DNA of 64,000 nt from Tetramitus jugosus (lineage: Eukaryota > Heterolobosea > Eutetramitea > Acrasida > Vahlkampfiidae): assembly GCA_937625935.1 (NCBI GenBank), contig OW569348.1, positions 434,001 to 498,000 on the forward strand, in the 5' to 3' direction. The notes beneath the pieces were generated by a model. It searched no databases. It saw nothing but the letters and a program-made list of their open reading frames with translations, and was not told the DNA's origin. Of this stretch, positions 1 through 8,302 are shown piece by piece (positions within the stretch are counted from its first letter, which is position 1; every line of letters starts with the position of its first letter). The position numbers and the translations under genes were made by a program.

Positions 1-2761
1 TCTGACTGAATATTAAGCTCTTGTGGCCAGTGTGGATCAACTTTGGTAACATTCGATCCAACAGCTCAAATTTGCCACTCGCACGAATCAAATCACGGTC
101 AGAGAAATGAGCTGACCAATCATCAAGGAAGATGAACGGATGGTTGCACACCTTACGCAACTGAATCACTGGATTCATGAAATTCTTCACCTTTCTCTGA
201 CCCGCCTTTCCATCATTCACTACTAGTGCCTTTTGCTTAATTTGTTGATAGTATTTTCGTTGAAGATCAGATATGTCTGAGCAAATCACCTTTTCGACCT
301 TTTCTGGCAACTGGGACAGTACATCAGCCTTCTCACGACGCAACAAGAATGGCCGCAGAACTTGATGCAAACGATTAATAATAATGTACATCTCTTCATT
401 TTCTACGTCGACCTTATCTGATAAACCGTCGCTAAACCATGTTTCGAACCCAGCAAACTCTCCGAAAACCTTTGGAGCCAAAAAGTGCAAAAGTGACCAC
501 AACTCCTTCAAGTCATTCTGCAATGGCGTACCAGTCAACAACAATCTGTGCTTTGACTTGTACGTCTGCAAACTAGTCACCAACTTTGAATTTGCATTCT
601 TGATACGATGACCCTCATCAATAATAATATAATTCCAATCAATCTTCTTCAGGTATGCCATATCCTTCTTTCTACTGATAAACTCGTACTGTGTGAGAAC
701 TACATTAAACTTTTTTGTTCTAAACTGGTTCTGTTGAATCTTCTTTCGCTCCGCAGGCAATCCTCCATAAACTACAACATCCAACGATGGACACCACTTC
801 TCAAACTCAATTTTCCAGTTATCAATCGTGGAGAGTGGCATAATGATCAAGTGAGGTCCCTTGTTGCCCTTGTATTCGAGCAAGTAAGAGAGAAGGGCAA
901 TAGTCTGAATGGTTTTACCCAGACCCATCTCATCAGCCAAAATACCATTCAGACGATTGTTGTACAGAGAAACCATCCATTGCAAACCTTGCAATTGGTA
1001 CTCCTTGAGATCTCCTCCATTGAGAAATGAGGGTTGCTTGTCAATCACTTCGGTCAGCCTGTGAGCAATCTTGTAATATCCGCTTGACTCCTTGATCTCA
1101 TGTGGCTTATGCTCCTCAGTCTCCTCAACAGCTCGATCCTGAATCAACTGAGCACCAAGCTTTCTCAGCAAATCATCAGTCTGTGTAATCAAATCATTCA
1201 GTCTGTCATTCTTTGTATCCTTGATCGCTCTCTTATAAGCTTCAATATCATTGCCCTTCAACATGTCCAGACGAGCCTTCTTCTCTCTCTTCTCCTTCTC
1301 CTTTTGACGACGTGCTCTCTTTTCGAACTCTGTTGCCAATTGAGAATTGATCTTATCTACATGCTTCTTACGATTCTTGGTATAAAAGTCCTTAATTGTC
1401 TTCTTGTTGGCAGTCACATCAAGCAAAAACTTTTTCCTCTCCGCAATCTTTTTCTGTTGCTCTTCAATCTCGGATTTTCTCTTCTTTCGATCCGTTTGTC
1501 TCTTCTCCTTCTCCAATTGTTTCTTGGTTTTTTGAGATCTCGCACTTCCCATGCGATTCTGGTCCAGTGGTTCAATCTCTGATAAAATCTCACCTCGAAG
1601 TCGCTTCTGTGCTCTCAACAACTCCAACTGTTTCATTCCAATGGTGGCCTGAATTTTTTCATGTTGAGAAGTGTTTGGATTGATGATAATGTTCTTGTAC
1701 TCGAGATGCTTCACTCGAATCTTGAACTGGATACGCTTCTCACGCTCCTGATACAGATGCTTGAGATCCATTTGATTTGGTTTTATGAGCAACTGATTCT
1801 CTGCAATTTTTTGAGTGGAATACAATTGTTGAACTGCGTGTTGTGGTGGATAACCACTGCCATTCATTGGAGGAGCACCACCATTTGCTACACCTTGCTG
1901 TGCTGACATTCGATGCTGTTGCTGTTGTTGTTGAGCGAGTTGCTGTGGTGTGAGTTGTTGGTGTGGCTGTTGTTGTTGAAGAGTGGATCCTGGCATCTTT
2001 TCAGTTTTGATTGCCAAACCGGGTGATACTCTAGATTGGGCAACAGCAGCTGCTGGTACATGTCTCACATTTTGTTGTTGTTGTTGCTGTTGCTGTTGTT
2101 GCTGTTGCATAGGAACGTGCTTTGCTTCGTAGTGTCTCAAATTGTTTGATACATCCATGCCGAGTACAGCTGACAAGAGCTCAAACGGTGGAACTTCATT
2201 TTTGGTCAAGTGGAATTTGAAGGCAAAGATTTGAGCTCTCAACCGATCCTTTTGCTCTGGAGAAAATATGGGCATGTAAGTGGGTTGTGGATGATATTGT
2301 GGTTGTTGTAGTTGTGGTTGCTGATGGTGAATAGTTTGTAGTTGTGGTTGTTGTTGTTGTTGTTGTGAGATGTGATGAGGGTGCATCGACGGTGGTGGTT
2401 GTGTCTGTTGTGGTTGCTGTTGCAATTGTTGCTGCTGTTGTTGATGTTGTTGAAGTCTTCTCTTGTAGGCGACAATCTGCTTCTGTAGGACCTCATGCAA
2501 GTATTTGAAATTGGCATTATTGTGCTGATTGAGTCCCTTTTGCTTCATGTCTTCCAATATGGTATGAATCTTTCGAAGAGAGTCTTTGCTTAGAATACCA
2601 GCCTGTTGTGATCTGTCCTTTGTCATCATTTGTTGAATCAGCTGACTAACATCAATATTGGTTGATGGTGCTGTTTGCTGTTGTTGTTGTTGTGATGGGT
2701 CATTGACAGTAGCGGATGTTGTGGCATTTCCACCATTCAGTGAAGTGTTGTTGCTTTGCAT
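1..2761 (-). CDS. SNF2: SNF2/Brahma-type SWI/SNF chromatin-remodelling ATPase, N-terminal part (partial)
   Basis: Catalytic ATPase of a SWI/SNF-type nucleosome remodeller, acting in the nucleus. The reverse-strand frame is open from the ATG at 2761 to the left window edge, so about 920 residues are present and the C-terminal part is missing. A stop lies upstream of this ATG with no other in-frame ATG between. In order: polyQ stretches, a QLQ motif (about residues 166-200), more polyQ (about 200-300), a basic HSA-like segment (about 460-500), then the helicase with Walker A DEMGLGKT (610-617) and the DEGH box (715-718). The window ends inside the second helicase lobe (SLIFSQ). QLQ plus HSA plus helicase is the BRM/SNF2/STH1 layout rather than ISWI or CHD. 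A bromodomain, if present, lies outside. No intron is needed in this part. Confidence 0.93.
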   Translation of the reverse strand, partial: MQSNNTSLNGGNATTSATVNDPSQQQQQQTAPSTNIDVSQLIQQMMTKDRSQQAGILSKDSLRKIHTILEDMKQKGLNQHNNANFKYLHEVLQKQIVAYKRRLQQHQQQQQQLQQQPQQTQPPPSMHPHHISQQQQQQPQLQTIHHQQPQLQQPQYHPQPTYMPIFSPEQKDRLRAQIFAFKFHLTKNEVPPFELLSAVLGMDVSNNLRHYEAKHVPMQQQQQQQQQQQQNVRHVPAAAVAQSRVSPGLAIKTEKMPGSTLQQQQPHQQLTPQQLAQQQQQQHRMSAQQGVANGGAPPMNGSGYPPQHAVQQLYSTQKIAENQLLIKPNQMDLKHLYQEREKRIQFKIRVKHLEYKNIIINPNTSQHEKIQATIGMKQLELLRAQKRLRGEILSEIEPLDQNRMGSARSQKTKKQLEKEKRQTDRKKRKSEIEEQQKKIAERKKFLLDVTANKKTIKDFYTKNRKKHVDKINSQLATEFEKRARRQKEKEKREKKARLDMLKGNDIEAYKRAIKDTKNDRLNDLITQTDDLLRKLGAQLIQDRAVEETEEHKPHEIKESSGYYKIAHRLTEVIDKQPSFLNGGDLKEYQLQGLQWMVSLYNNRLNGILADEMGLGKTIQTIALLSYLLEYKGNKGPHLIIMPLSTIDNWKIEFEKWCPSLDVVVYGGLPAERKKIQQNQFRTKKFNVVLTQYEFISRKKDMAYLKKIDWNYIIIDEGHRIKNANSKLVTSLQTYKSKHRLLLTGTPLQNDLKELWSLLHFLAPKVFGEFAGFETWFSDGLSDKVDVENEEMYIIINRLHQVLRPFLLRREKADVLSQLPEKVEKVICSDISDLQRKYYQQIKQKALVVNDGKAGQRKVKNFMNPVIQLRKVCNHPFIFLDDWSAHFSDRDLIRASGKFELLDRMLPKLIHTGHKSLIFSQ

Positions 2762-3195
2762 TGTTGTTGATGGTGATTGAAATTGTGTATGACTGTTGAA
2801 CTAATCGTAGCTATTATTATTGGAAAAAAAGAATAGAACTCAATGTTAGATGTTGCCGTCACGAGTCTAGAGAGCGTACCTGTGTCACTTACCTTGTTGG
2901 CGATTGTATCATGCAGAAATCAATTTTTTTTTGTGTATTTTGCGTTGTGTTTTCTGGGAGGAGTTTTTTTTTCGTTTGCTTCAGAACAATCACAACTGAC
3001 TCTTTTTTTCTCTGTGTCTGTGTGATGGTTTTCAAATGTTCCTCCAAAAACTAAACACCAACTTGTTCGTCAAGGCGCCAACCGAATTTTTCCATAATTC
3101 CCCTAAAAATAGTTTATTCATAATTCAACTTGTTGATTGAACCGATCTCAACAAGAACAAAAATCAAAAAACCACCAAGCAACAAAAGTAATAAA
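2762..3195. promoter_or_regulatory. Divergent intergenic region between the SNF2-like and SDS22-like genes
   Basis: This 434-bp gap lies between two divergent start codons and must hold both promoters. It is AT-rich with T runs near 2925-2975 and A-rich stretches just before the downstream ATG. No ORF of substance, tRNA or clear repeat is visible. I see no recognisable operator motif; the promoter assignment rests on position only. Confidence 0.4.
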
Positions 3196-4278
3196 ATGAC
3201 AGAAGAAACAACCAGTACCAATGGCACCGTACCGACCAATGACACGAACCAAACTGTTGACGAACAAAACAATACCAATGAGAATGAATCTACTCTGTTT
3301 TTTGACTCTGAAATTGTAGACTTGGCTCATCATCCCCATGCAAACATGAATGTCGAGTACAAGTTGGGACCCAGCATCACCGATCTCGATCTAACACACT
3401 GTGGTCTCCGTAAAATTGAAAATATTCAGCACTTGACGAAATTAAAAGTGTTGAGATTGAGACAGAATTTGTTGACAAGTGTAGAGGATGGATTGGAAGC
3501 TTGTTCCGAACTGGAGCACCTGGATCTCTATGACAATCAACTAAAAACACAATCGATTTCAGTTGAATTGTTCAACAAGTATCTCAGTGCAAGTCTGGTT
3601 CATCTCGATTTGTCATTCAATCAGTTGAGACATTGTGTCGTTGGTTTCAATCTGCCACTGTTGGAAGAGTTGTACTATGTGAACAATAAGATTAAGAAAA
3701 TGGATGAGGGAGCGTTCGATCATTTACCATCGCTTCAATTGTTGGAATTGGGATCAAATCGTATTCGTGAGATTGAGAATCTGGAGCCATTGGTTCAATT
3801 GAAACAATTGTGGCTCGGAACCAACAAGATCACACAAATCAAAAACCTGGACAATTTGGTCAATTTACAAAAGTTGAGCATACAATGTAATCGATTGGTC
3901 AAAATTGAAGGATTGTCACACCTCTCTCAGTTGACAGAGTTGTACTTGTCTGAGAATGGAATCGAGAAGATTGAAGGATTGGAGTCATTGGTCAATTTAA
4001 AGATTTTGGATTTGGCAATGAATAGAATTAGCAAGTTGGAAAACATTGAGCACTTGCAACAGTTGGAAGAATTTTGGGTCAATGACAATTTGTTGGAATC
4101 ATTTGAGGAATTATCGATTCTGTCAAAACTTCCTACACTGGACGCTGTTTTCCTACAAAGAAACAAGATTGAACGTGATCCACAGTACAAGAGAAAGGTA
4201 GTCCTAATGCTACCGCTGATTACACAACTGGACGGCTTTCCCGTCATGAAAAATAATCTCCTCTTGAATGCTCAATAA
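3196..4278 (+). CDS. PPP1R7: SDS22-like leucine-rich repeat protein (PP1 regulatory subunit 7)
   Basis: A 360-residue protein made almost entirely of SDS22-type leucine-rich repeats of about 22 residues (pattern LxxLxxLxLxxNxIxxIExL), about eleven in a row from residue 70, ending in an LRR cap with the LDAVFLQRNKIERDP region. This matches SDS22/PPP1R7, which binds and regulates the catalytic subunit of protein phosphatase 1 in nucleus and cytoplasm. The N-terminal 60 residues are Thr/Asn/Glu-rich and variable in the family. I chose the ATG at 3196 (context ATAAAATGA); the frame extends 22 codons upstream but without an ATG. Family length is about 330-360 residues, so the protein is complete. 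Confidence 0.9.
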   Translation: MTEETTSTNGTVPTNDTNQTVDEQNNTNENESTLFFDSEIVDLAHHPHANMNVEYKLGPSITDLDLTHCGLRKIENIQHLTKLKVLRLRQNLLTSVEDGLEACSELEHLDLYDNQLKTQSISVELFNKYLSASLVHLDLSFNQLRHCVVGFNLPLLEELYYVNNKIKKMDEGAFDHLPSLQLLELGSNRIREIENLEPLVQLKQLWLGTNKITQIKNLDNLVNLQKLSIQCNRLVKIEGLSHLSQLTELYLSENGIEKIEGLESLVNLKILDLAMNRISKLENIEHLQQLEEFWVNDNLLESFEELSILSKLPTLDAVFLQRNKIERDPQYKRKVVLMLPLITQLDGFPVMKNNLLLNAQ

Positions 4279-4371
4279 ATTAAGACATTTCTATGTCCGA
4301 ACATTTATAACCAGTTGATTATCGCCAAAATCTGTTACTTTGGTCACACTTCGGTGAGGCGAAGGATATTT

Positions 4372-4388
4372 GCCGCAGTTGGGACCAA
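4372..4388. repeat. Target-site duplication, left copy
   Basis: GCCGCAGTTGGGACCAA, identical to 6024-6040. It directly abuts a run of 14 T (4389-4402), the poly(A) tail of a reverse-strand retrotransposon. The exact 17-bp match flanking the element marks the insertion site. Confidence 0.92.
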
Positions 4389-4452
4389 TTTTTTTTTTTT
4401 TTAATACAACCATTTCGGTTGCTCCGATTTTATTTTCTGACTATTTACACTG

Positions 4453-4523
4453 GATAACGCTCGAAGAGCGTTATCTCCTCCGTTACTTTTCATTTCTCAC
4501 AATGACGCTCGTAGAGCGTCATT
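4453..4523 (-). repeat. Two matching perfect hairpins at the LINE 3' end
   Basis: Plus-strand 4453-4475 is GATAACGCTC-GAA-GAGCGTTATC and 4501-4523 is AATGACGCTC-GTA-GAGCGTCATT. Both are perfect 10-bp stems with 3-nt loops that share the core ACGCTC/GAGCGT. The upstream one (in element sense) contains the ORF stop codon; the other is in the 3' UTR. Confidence 0.85.
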
Positions 4524-6023
4524 GATCTGTGTCTTCCTTGTGGGAGATGAATAGGCGATGAAGGGTGTCGACGCACCTCCTCTTCACCCTGTTCACGAAT
4601 GATTTCGCTTTCTTTTCCGCCATTACCTTCTTCACACCGTTCATCCTCAAACCTTTTGTTACTTGTTCCACTGCTTCATTTTCAACCCCCATCATACCAG
4701 ATAGGAACTCCTTGCTTGTCTTACGATTTTCTCTCACAGAAATTTTGCCATCCTTCCACACAACATTATCAAACCATATATTGATTTGCTGCTTATGGTG
4801 AATACCCAGCTTGTCAAGGTCTTTACCTACTGACAATGCCAGTCTTCTTCGGCGCACGATGGCCCTTGGACAACGTATGAGACAGTGTTGTATCGTCTCT
4901 GGCTCTTTGAGACATAGCTCACATCTTTCCATCACTTCATCCTTGCCATATAGACACCGCATTGTCTCTTTTGTGTGAAGAGTACCGCTGCGCACTTGAG
5001 CACAGAACCACTCCACTTGCCTGTTGATCTTGTGGGGGTACTTCAGAAAACTGAAGTCAGCTCCGCTTCGTATTGCATCAGCTTGCAGCCAGTAGAGCCT
5101 TATCCCCGAGATTCTTTCGGTTCTTTTTTGATCCATCATTGACTGTAGCTGCTCTCGGCTCTCGATACGGGAGTCCCCCATCATGAGGGATTCTGCGTTA
5201 CTGCTGGGAGGGCCCTCCCTTTGTGATTGACACTCACAACCGTTCATTTGTGACACCATGATGTTCAGCATCTCGTGAGATCTTGTCCCGATCTTGCACC
5301 CTGGGAATTCAATTCTGATGTCCTTCAGACTTTTGAGCTTGTTGTCCAGGACCAATTGGTCCCTGTTTGTAATACCACCAAGGAAGAGCCTTTTGAGGAT
5401 AGCTGATGGCACATATCGTGCGATGTTGCAGTCATCACAGTTGTTGTAGACCCGTTCCTTCCCTAGTTTGATATTGTATCTGTGCATTCTTAGCGCACAC
5501 CACTTCAGGTAAGAGTGCTTAGCGTGTTCCAGCCTGTTGCTCGACTGAAATACATTCTCTGGTTGGAATGTTTGTTTTTGCTTGATCTCCTCAAGCGTGT
5601 CAAGCAACAGCTGTTTCGCTTCGGTATCTCTCTTACCAGACACCATTGTACTGACAAACCAGGCGGTTTGCGTCGTGATAGTTTCTTCTATATCGTTCAG
5701 ACCGATCGATCCATGATCACTGCTGACCGGGAGCAGCTCGGAGGGGAAGCGTTTCATTGCTACCGATCCGTGCTTGACCAGCATCCTACCCAGTCTGTTC
5801 ACCTTGAGTATCCATCCATCAGTCCAATCAGTGAACTCAGACGCATACTTGAAAATAGGGTGGATACATGTATTCACTACTCTTGCCACCTGTCTGGGAG
5901 TAAGCTTCATCATTTTCAACCTAGTCACTACTCTTTGGGACTTGTTCCACGCCTTCTCAATTTGTTGTTTTGTACTCCCCTTTAGGTTGGTGAAAAGACC
6001 CAGTGCTCGAAAGACTCGAGAAC
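4519..6023 (-). pseudogene. LINE ORF2 C-terminal fragment (reverse transcriptase thumb/C-terminal region)
   Basis: The reading frame is open from the element's truncated 5' end to a stop at 4519-4521, about 500 codons. There is no true start codon: the first possible one, at 5928, is a GTG. The first residues resemble the region after the RT palm of LINEs (AWNKSQRVVTRLKMM, then HPIFKYASE). Near the C-terminus is a C-x2-C-x8-H-x4-C knuckle (CELC...HCLIRC), typical of the end of non-LTR retrotransposon ORF2 proteins. The polymerase catalytic motif and any endonuclease domain are absent, so the copy cannot move by itself. The frame shows no stop or shift, in line with recent insertion. Confidence 0.8.
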
Positions 6024-6040
6024 GCCGCAGTTGGGACCAA
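6024..6040. repeat. Target-site duplication, right copy
   Basis: Second copy of GCCGCAGTTGGGACCAA, identical to 4372-4388. It abuts the truncated 5' end of the LINE and ends 40 bp before the tRNA-Asp gene. Confidence 0.92.
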
Positions 6041-6080
6041 ATAAAACTAAGGTTTTACACTGAGTTTCTCAAGATAACAA

Positions 6081-6151
6081 TCGGTCATGGTATAGGGGTA
6101 GCATTCCAGACTGTCACTCTGGCGACCCGGGTTCGATTCCCGGTGATCGAG
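6081..6151 (+). tRNA. tRNA-Asp (GTC)
   Basis: Cloverleaf by eye: acceptor stem TCGGTCA/TGATCGA (7 bp with one G-T pair) with discriminator G at 6151; D arm GTATAGGGGTAGCAT (box A-like, one weak pair); anticodon stem CCAGA/TCTGG with loop CTGTCAC, giving anticodon GTC; T arm CCGGG-TTCGATT-CCCGG (box B). No intron. A run of four T at 6154-6157 can serve as the Pol III terminator. The nearest upstream feature is the LINE insertion, whose right duplication ends 40 bp before the gene. Confidence 0.95.
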
Positions 6152-6390
6152 AACTTTTGTGTTTTTGTTTTAGTCGGAAATTCATTACTCCGAAACCTCA
6201 AGAAATAATGAAATTTTAGTTCACACAAACAAACCGAAAAACACGCACAACCACACCAAGATCTCTCCGTTGCCAAAATAGACATCAAACTTAAATACCC
6301 TCACATATAAATAATGGCCAAGAGTATGTCTTTTTGCTTTTCACAGTTTCCGAAACACAACAACAACCATCACTTTGAATACTACATATA

Positions 6391-7836
6391 ATGATGAAAG
6401 CTCAACGCACACCGAATACACCCAGCACTCCTAGTAGTAGCAGGGCCAAATCACCCATGACCCGTTCTCACTCTTCTCATTCTCTCTCCTCTAAAGGATC
6501 TAGTAGCAGTGGAAAGAAGCAAAAGCTCAACAGAAGTCCATCCTTTAACCACCCGGACGACGTATCCGACAGTGCAAGTGACTCTCACTCGATTGCATCC
6601 ACTGGTGACTTTCATGATGATGATTTGAATGAACAGGAAAAAACTTGGCAAGATTTATTGCTCGAATCAATTGATGACCTCACAGAAAAGAGAGGAAAAG
6701 GAGCAAGGAGAACCACTGCCCTCCACACCATCAATTCTCTGCTGACCAAACATTATTGCTATGAAGCATTGAGTAATTATATTGACACGGCCACGAGAAA
6801 CATTTTTGGTTGCGTGTTAAAGTCAGCGAGCGATGAAGAAAGTGTGGAAAGCTTGAGAGCGCTGTGTCTGTTAGCGCTCACGTTTGGCACGACAGGAGTT
6901 GATGATGAAATGACGGAGAAAATCATTAGAGAATCACTTGAAATTGCACAGCAGTACAACAATAAGACCAATGAACAATTGTTGGTGTCTCCAAAGGTGA
7001 GACGCAAGGCACTCTTTACCTATACACTGTGGAGTTTGATTGACAAGACACCAGAGGAATTTGTTCCGTTGAAGAATGTAAACAAGAAGGCAGCCGAAGC
7101 ATCTGTCGAACAAACGCCCGCTCTCGAAGCCCTTCAAAGCTTTTGGCCTCGAGTGCCCGATGCAGACTACAAGGGAGATCAGGATTTGTTGGCCGACAGT
7201 ATTACATGTTGGTCTCTCTTGTGCACAGTCGTGCCTGGCCACTTGTTGGACAAGTATGTCGTAGCCAATGCGAAAATTACTCTGATGAAACTGGTGATCA
7301 ACGATCACAGTCAATTCCAAGTCAAGAGAGCTGCTGCCGAGGCCATGTGTCTCTTGGTTGAAAACACAAGCTTTAGCTCTGAAACGAGCACTCTGTTTGA
7401 TGATGCATCGGATGAGATTCGACGTTTGAGCACACAAACAGACAGAACAACAAGCAAGAAGGAGAAATCATCACAAAAGTCTCAATTCCGTGACTTTTTG
7501 TTCACTATTGAAGACGGAGAGTCACCTCAGCTACCATTGACCATCAATGGAGTAACATTGAACTTTGAAAGCTGGACAAGAATCATTCAGTTCAATTTCT
7601 TCAAGTCAGTGCTCAAGGCCGGTATCAACACCCACTTTACTTACAATGATTTCGTGAGGGAGGTGTTTGACATATCGAGAATTAACTTTGCATCTGACGA
7701 GGCAAGACAGGGAGCATTGTCACCCTCAGAGAAGAAGTTCTACATGGGCAAGGGATCTGCCTACCAAAGAGAAGACACAAAGCAAAAGAACAAGCTGACA
7801 AGACAATTTGCTCAATATCTCTCAGTTGATGAATAA
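6391..7836 (+). CDS. IFRD: Interferon-related developmental regulator (IFRD/TIS7) family protein
   Basis: A 481-residue intronless protein. The N-terminal 75 residues are Ser/Thr-rich and disordered. Residues about 85-350 form a helical-repeat region typical of IFRD (LTEKRGKGARRTTALHTINS, then SVESLRALCLLALTFGTT). The C-terminal 100 residues match the IFRD C-terminal domain (LNFESWTRIIQFNFFKSVL and SPSEKKFYMGKGSAYQRED). Animal IFRD1/2 are transcriptional co-regulators, and IFRD2 also binds translationally inactive ribosomes; which role applies here is unknown. Two consecutive ATG codons at 6391 and 6394 are both possible starts. The tRNA-Asp gene is 239 bp upstream. Length fits the family (about 440-480). 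Confidence 0.8.
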   Translation: MMKAQRTPNTPSTPSSSRAKSPMTRSHSSHSLSSKGSSSSGKKQKLNRSPSFNHPDDVSDSASDSHSIASTGDFHDDDLNEQEKTWQDLLLESIDDLTEKRGKGARRTTALHTINSLLTKHYCYEALSNYIDTATRNIFGCVLKSASDEESVESLRALCLLALTFGTTGVDDEMTEKIIRESLEIAQQYNNKTNEQLLVSPKVRRKALFTYTLWSLIDKTPEEFVPLKNVNKKAAEASVEQTPALEALQSFWPRVPDADYKGDQDLLADSITCWSLLCTVVPGHLLDKYVVANAKITLMKLVINDHSQFQVKRAAAEAMCLLVENTSFSSETSTLFDDASDEIRRLSTQTDRTTSKKEKSSQKSQFRDFLFTIEDGESPQLPLTINGVTLNFESWTRIIQFNFFKSVLKAGINTHFTYNDFVREVFDISRINFASDEARQGALSPSEKKFYMGKGSAYQREDTKQKNKLTRQFAQYLSVDE

Positions 7837-8302
7837 ACTCTCACGAGATTCGCTGTCACTTTTTAACTTTTTTGTGTGAAATTCTCCTTCCGAAGTCATG
7901 TTCTGGTATCGCGCTTGCCGAAGAAGATTCAAGCGCGAAAATTGTATGATTTTAGAAGAATGAACAAGTCAACCAATGGAATGTTTACCCCAACACACGA
8001 CAAATGTCGCTCTTTCTTGTAACGGATAGTCCAATCAAAATGATCATTACAATAAAAAAAGTGCTTGAAAGCCCTCAGCTTGAATCCAAGGTGTTTTTCG
8101 TCAATGACGTGTTGTGTGAATGGCGTTAGTGAATCGGTCGCGTGTGTTGAAACAGCGCTGTTAGAGTCCGCTGATCAGTTGCTAGCTGCACCAGGGGAGA
8201 TCCTATTTACACACACCACAACAGCTAGTTGCGAAAACCAAAAAAGCAAACCACCAACAACAACAAAAAAACCAACCACAACAACCACACGAGTCCACAA
8301 CC
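7837..8302. promoter_or_regulatory. Intergenic region upstream of glutamate dehydrogenase
   Basis: 466 bp between the IFRD-like stop and the GDH start. It holds a perfect 9-bp inverted repeat at 7909-7938 (TCGCGCTTG, 12-nt spacer, CAAGCGCGA) and a GC-richer block at about 8095-8210. The last 90 bp before the ATG are A/C-rich. No other gene is evident. The promoter role is inferred from position. Confidence 0.4.

Larger units (their letters stand above)
4389..6023 (-). mobile_element. 5'-truncated non-LTR (LINE) retrotransposon with poly(A) tail
   Basis: The element runs on the reverse strand from 6023 (truncated 5' end) to a poly(A) tract of 14 (4389-4402). It is bounded by perfect 17-bp direct repeats at 4372-4388 and 6024-6040. 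It carries the 3' part of a reverse-transcriptase ORF, a short 3' UTR with two hairpins (4501-4523 and 4453-4475) and the tail. Truncation at the 5' end, a target-site duplication and a poly(A) tail are the hallmarks of target-primed reverse transcription. The perfect duplication suggests a fairly recent insertion. It lies just upstream of a tRNA-Asp gene. Confidence 0.9.

Noticed and set aside
384-1906. Several forward ORFs of 75-160 codons at the left end
   Set aside because: They lie opposite the continuous SNF2-like frame, which has QLQ, HSA and helicase motifs. They are shadows.
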